This document shows, piece by piece, positions 54,648 through 56,248 of a stretch of 56,248 nt of DNA (its first letter is position 1; each line of letters begins with the position of its first letter). The DNA lies in assembly GCF_020667845.1 (NCBI RefSeq), contig NZ_JAFMPQ010000034.1, positions 1 to 56,248 of the forward strand. The letters are read 5' to 3'. Made by a program: the position numbers and the translations under genes. Below the pieces are notes generated by a model. That model was not told the origin of the DNA, ran no database searches, and saw only the letters and a list, made by a program, of their open reading frames with translations. The DNA comes from Cognatishimia sp. F0-27 (lineage in GTDB: Bacteria > Pseudomonadota > Alphaproteobacteria > Rhodobacterales > Rhodobacteraceae).

Positions 54648-55150
54648 TCGAACACGCCCTCCGGCGGGTCTGCCACGACACGGCCCGCGGCGAGGTCCAC
54701 CGTCGGCACACAGGCCTGCGTGAACGGCAAAAGGGCGGTGCGGCTCTCGCCGGGCACAATCACCTCAAGAAGGTCGGCGGAGCCATGATTGTGAACGGCC
54801 TTGATCGTGCCAAGCGGTGCGCCGCCTGTGTCGACCACGGCGAGACCGATCAGATCGGCATGATAGAATTCGTCATCGGGCAGTTGCGGCAACCGGTCAC
54901 GCGGCGAAAACAGCCGCGTGCCGCGCAGCGCATCGGCCTCTTCCTTGGTGCGCACACCAGACAGGCGTGCCGCGAAGCCGGACTTGATGGCACGGGTGAT
55001 CTCCACGTCGAAGCTGCGCGCGCCATCCTCGGTGCAAAGCGGGGCATAGTCGGCGATGGCAGCCGGGTCAGCGGTAAAGCTTTTCAAGCGCACCTCGCCC
55101 TGCACCCCGAAAGCGCCGGACACCGCGCCGACACAGATCAAATCAGTCAT
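54644..55150 (-). CDS. rimM: Ribosome maturation factor RimM
   Basis: The 168-residue protein has the N-terminal beta-barrel ([21 protein letters not shown]) and the C-terminal PRC-barrel ([20 protein letters not shown], then [15 protein letters not shown]). It binds S19 and helps 30S head assembly. Its start overlaps the stop of the upstream 47-aa gene by 4 bp, and its stop overlaps the next start, so translation is coupled on both sides. Confidence 0.96.
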   Translation of the reverse strand: MTDLICVGAVSGAFGVQGEVRLKSFTADPAAIADYAPLCTEDGARSFDVEITRAIKSGFAARLSGVRTKEEADALRGTRLFSPRDRLPQLPDDEFYHADLIGLAVVDTGGAPLGTIKAVHNHGSADLLEVIVPGESRTALLPFTQACVPTVDLAAGRVVADPPEGVFE

Positions 55151-55290
55151 TGGCTAACACCCATGCACAGCCCGTCCCGCATGTCTCCGCCGCGGGCTTC
55201 GCAGCGCTCGGACCGCGTGGCGTCGTTGTAGAGAAAACCCGCAACAAAGGCCGCGATCAACAGAAAAACAAGACGGACAAGGCGCAGCAT
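55147..55290 (-). CDS. Small membrane protein (47 aa) between rpsP and rimM
   Basis: ATG 55290 to TGA 55147 encodes 47 residues: one N-terminal transmembrane helix ([18 protein letters not shown]) then a short periplasmic tail with a paired-cysteine motif ([16 protein letters not shown]). The stop overlaps the rimM start (ATGA). No Shine-Dalgarno sequence is obvious. I believe similar short proteins occur here in related genomes, but have not searched. The tail motif C-x4-5-GG-type-C suggests a disulfide or metal site. Confidence 0.7.
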   Translation of the reverse strand: MLRLVRLVFLLIAAFVAGFLYNDATRSERCEARGGDMRDGLCMGVSQ

Positions 55291-55352
55291 CGAAGGATCC
55301 GGAAGGAGGAACCGGCACGCGACGCGTCTTCCGGATCGGGGTTTGGATCAGG

Positions 55353-55379
55353 GGCGCCCCGCAAGTCAGGCGGGGCGCC
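55353..55379. terminator. Perfect GC hairpin between rpsP and the small membrane protein
   Basis: GGCGCCCCGC and GCGGGGCGCC form a perfect 10-bp stem around a 7-nt loop. On the minus (coding) strand it is followed by CCTGATCC, without T-run, so it may be a processing or attenuation structure inside the operon rather than a terminator. Confidence 0.55.
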
Positions 55380-55443
55380 TCATTATTGCATCTCGCGTGA
55401 AAACATCCTGTTTCCAGAGACATGCATGATTTTTAGGCGCAGG

Positions 55444-55806
55444 TTATTCCGCGTTTTCCTCTGCGGGTGCGGCCGCCTTGGCCGCCTTCTCCTCGGCGCG
55501 CTCCTTGGCTTTCTTGCCCGGCTCACCCTTCTTGAGGTTGGAGCGCTCCTTCTTTTCCACGATGCCGGCGGCTTCGAGGAAACGGGAGACACGGTCGGTG
55601 GTCTGGGCGCCCTGGCCAAGCCAGTACTGGATGCGCTCAACATCCATCTTCACGCGCTCTTCGCTGTCCTTGGGCAAGAGCGGGTTGTAGGTGCCGAGCT
55701 TTTCGATGAAGCGGCCGTCGCGCGGCATGCGGCTGTCGGCTGCCACGATGCGGTAGAAGGGACGCTTTTTCGAACCGCCACGGGCGAGTCTGATCTTGAT
55801 GGCCAT
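55444..55806 (-). CDS. rpsP: 30S ribosomal protein S16
   Basis: The 120-residue protein opens [20 protein letters not shown] and has [14 protein letters not shown] and [20 protein letters not shown], the S16 signatures. About 35 residues of Lys/Ala/Glu-rich tail follow the conserved domain (E. coli S16 is 82 aa); such tails are usual in alphaproteobacteria. GGAG stands before ATG 55806. Confidence 0.97.
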   Translation of the reverse strand: MAIKIRLARGGSKKRPFYRIVAADSRMPRDGRFIEKLGTYNPLLPKDSEERVKMDVERIQYWLGQGAQTTDRVSRFLEAAGIVEKKERSNLKKGEPGKKAKERAEEKAAKAAAPAEENAE

Positions 55807-55854
55807 TGTTTCACTCCTTGGAATGGCTGGAAGAAGACGGGGACCGGCCCCGCT

Positions 55855-56151
55855 TCAGGATTGATGTTTCTTATGGTGCTGGATGACTTCCTGAATCACG
55901 AAGTTCAGGAATTTCTTGGCGAATTCCGGGTCGAGATCGGCCTGGGTCGCAAGATCCTGGAGCCGCGCGATCTGCTTTTCTTCACGCGCGGGGTCGGATG
56001 GCGGGAGGTCGTGTTGCGCCTTGAGGACGCCCACGGCCTGGGTGTGTTTGAAGCGCTCGGCGAGGGTGAACACCAGGATGGCGTCAAGCCGGTCGATGCT
56101 CTCGCGATGTTCGCCGAGCAGGGCGGCGGCGCGGGTGGCGGCGTCGGTCAT
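55855..56151 (-). CDS. Chorismate mutase (AroQ type)
   Basis: The 98-residue all-helical protein matches the AroQ chorismate mutase domain, which makes prephenate for phenylalanine and tyrosine. R16 of HRESIDRLDAILVFTLAERF, the lysine in VGVLKAQH and ARLQDLATQADLDPEFA are in the expected order. Monofunctional members of this length are common next to rpsP in alphaproteobacteria. GGGAG precedes ATG 56151. A phased octamer array (56181-56221) begins 29 bp upstream of the start. Confidence 0.92.
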   Translation of the reverse strand: MTDAATRAAALLGEHRESIDRLDAILVFTLAERFKHTQAVGVLKAQHDLPPSDPAREEKQIARLQDLATQADLDPEFAKKFLNFVIQEVIQHHKKHQS

Positions 56152-56180
56152 GAGAGGACTCCCTTGGGGTCGAAAACGGG

Positions 56181-56221
56181 CATGCACATTCCATGCACAT
56201 TGCATGCACAAACCATGCGCA
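56181..56221 (-). promoter_or_regulatory. 11-bp-phased octamer array upstream of chorismate mutase (copy C)
   Basis: On the minus strand the octamers TGCGCATG, TGTGCATG, TGTGCATG and TGTGCATG occupy 56221-56214, 56210-56203, 56199-56192 and 56188-56181, exactly 11 bp apart. The nearest lies 29 bp before the ATG. Spacing and distance to the start match the serA copy within 1 bp. Confidence 0.7.
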
Positions 56222-56248
56222 TGCGCTGTGTGTCCGGTGAAGGGCCAG

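Overview
The window is a GC-rich stretch of chromosome from an alphaproteobacterium, most likely order Rhodobacterales (Roseobacter/Rhodobacteraceae group). The evidence is gene content and order: DUF1467 beside methylmalonyl-CoA epimerase; gpmI-envC-ctpA-rppH; DUF2794 divergent from serC-serA with a serC-type leader RNA; and a chorismate mutase-rpsP-rimM-trmD-rplS-rpmE block. All of it looks like core metabolism, envelope and translation. I see no prophage, transposase, integrase, CRISPR array, tRNA or rRNA.

Layout. 0-3.4 kb: small conserved protein, nitroreductase, EI24 membrane protein, DUF1467/epimerase pair and a response regulator. 3.4-4.4 kb: noncoding tandem repeats. 4.4-9.9 kb (minus): DUF1501/DUF1800 pair, aspS and a HAD-like protein without its nucleophile. 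10.1-13.4 kb: carB. 13.5-14.6 kb: noncoding 99-bp repeat array. 14.6-21.3 kb: outer-membrane MipA-like protein, then gpmI-envC-ctpA-rppH. 21.8-30.7 kb (minus): lytic transglycosylase, RNase R, TIGR04282 transferase, dapE, small proteins, dapD and a threonine/serine dehydratase. 30.8-35.2 kb: LOG-family protein, FlaA1/CapD-type nucleotide-sugar enzyme and asd. 35.2-36.4 kb: more repeats and terminators. 36.4-43.4 kb: a divergent pair sharing a domain, carbonic anhydrase, a pseudo-HPt-like protein, an M17 aminopeptidase with an NlpC/P60 partner, a ureohydrolase and DUF2794. 43.5-46.6 kb: serC-serA. 46.7-49.1 kb: CIO-type cytochrome bd oxidase. 49.4-56.2 kb (minus): D,D-carboxypeptidase and the ribosomal/tRNA-modification block.

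How the genes fit together. Asd, DapD and DapE are three steps of the diaminopimelate/lysine route. LAP plus NlpC/P60, EnvC, MltB-type transglycosylase and D,D-carboxypeptidase handle peptidoglycan and its peptides. SerC and SerA make serine.

The most unusual signals are noncoding. (1) Three loci carry arrays of the octamer TGTGCATG repeated exactly every 11 bp. Two of them sit 28-29 bp before the start codons of serA and chorismate mutase. (2) A dispersed hairpin element occurs three times and its stem shows a compensatory change. (3) Several intergenic regions hold unrelated tandem arrays (20, 20, 32, 94, 99, about 112-126 and 123 bp periods). (4) A convergent pair of terminator-like hairpins lies between the divergent capD-like and asd genes. 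No obvious new defence or mobile system is visible; the phased octamer arrays are the best candidate for something undescribed.
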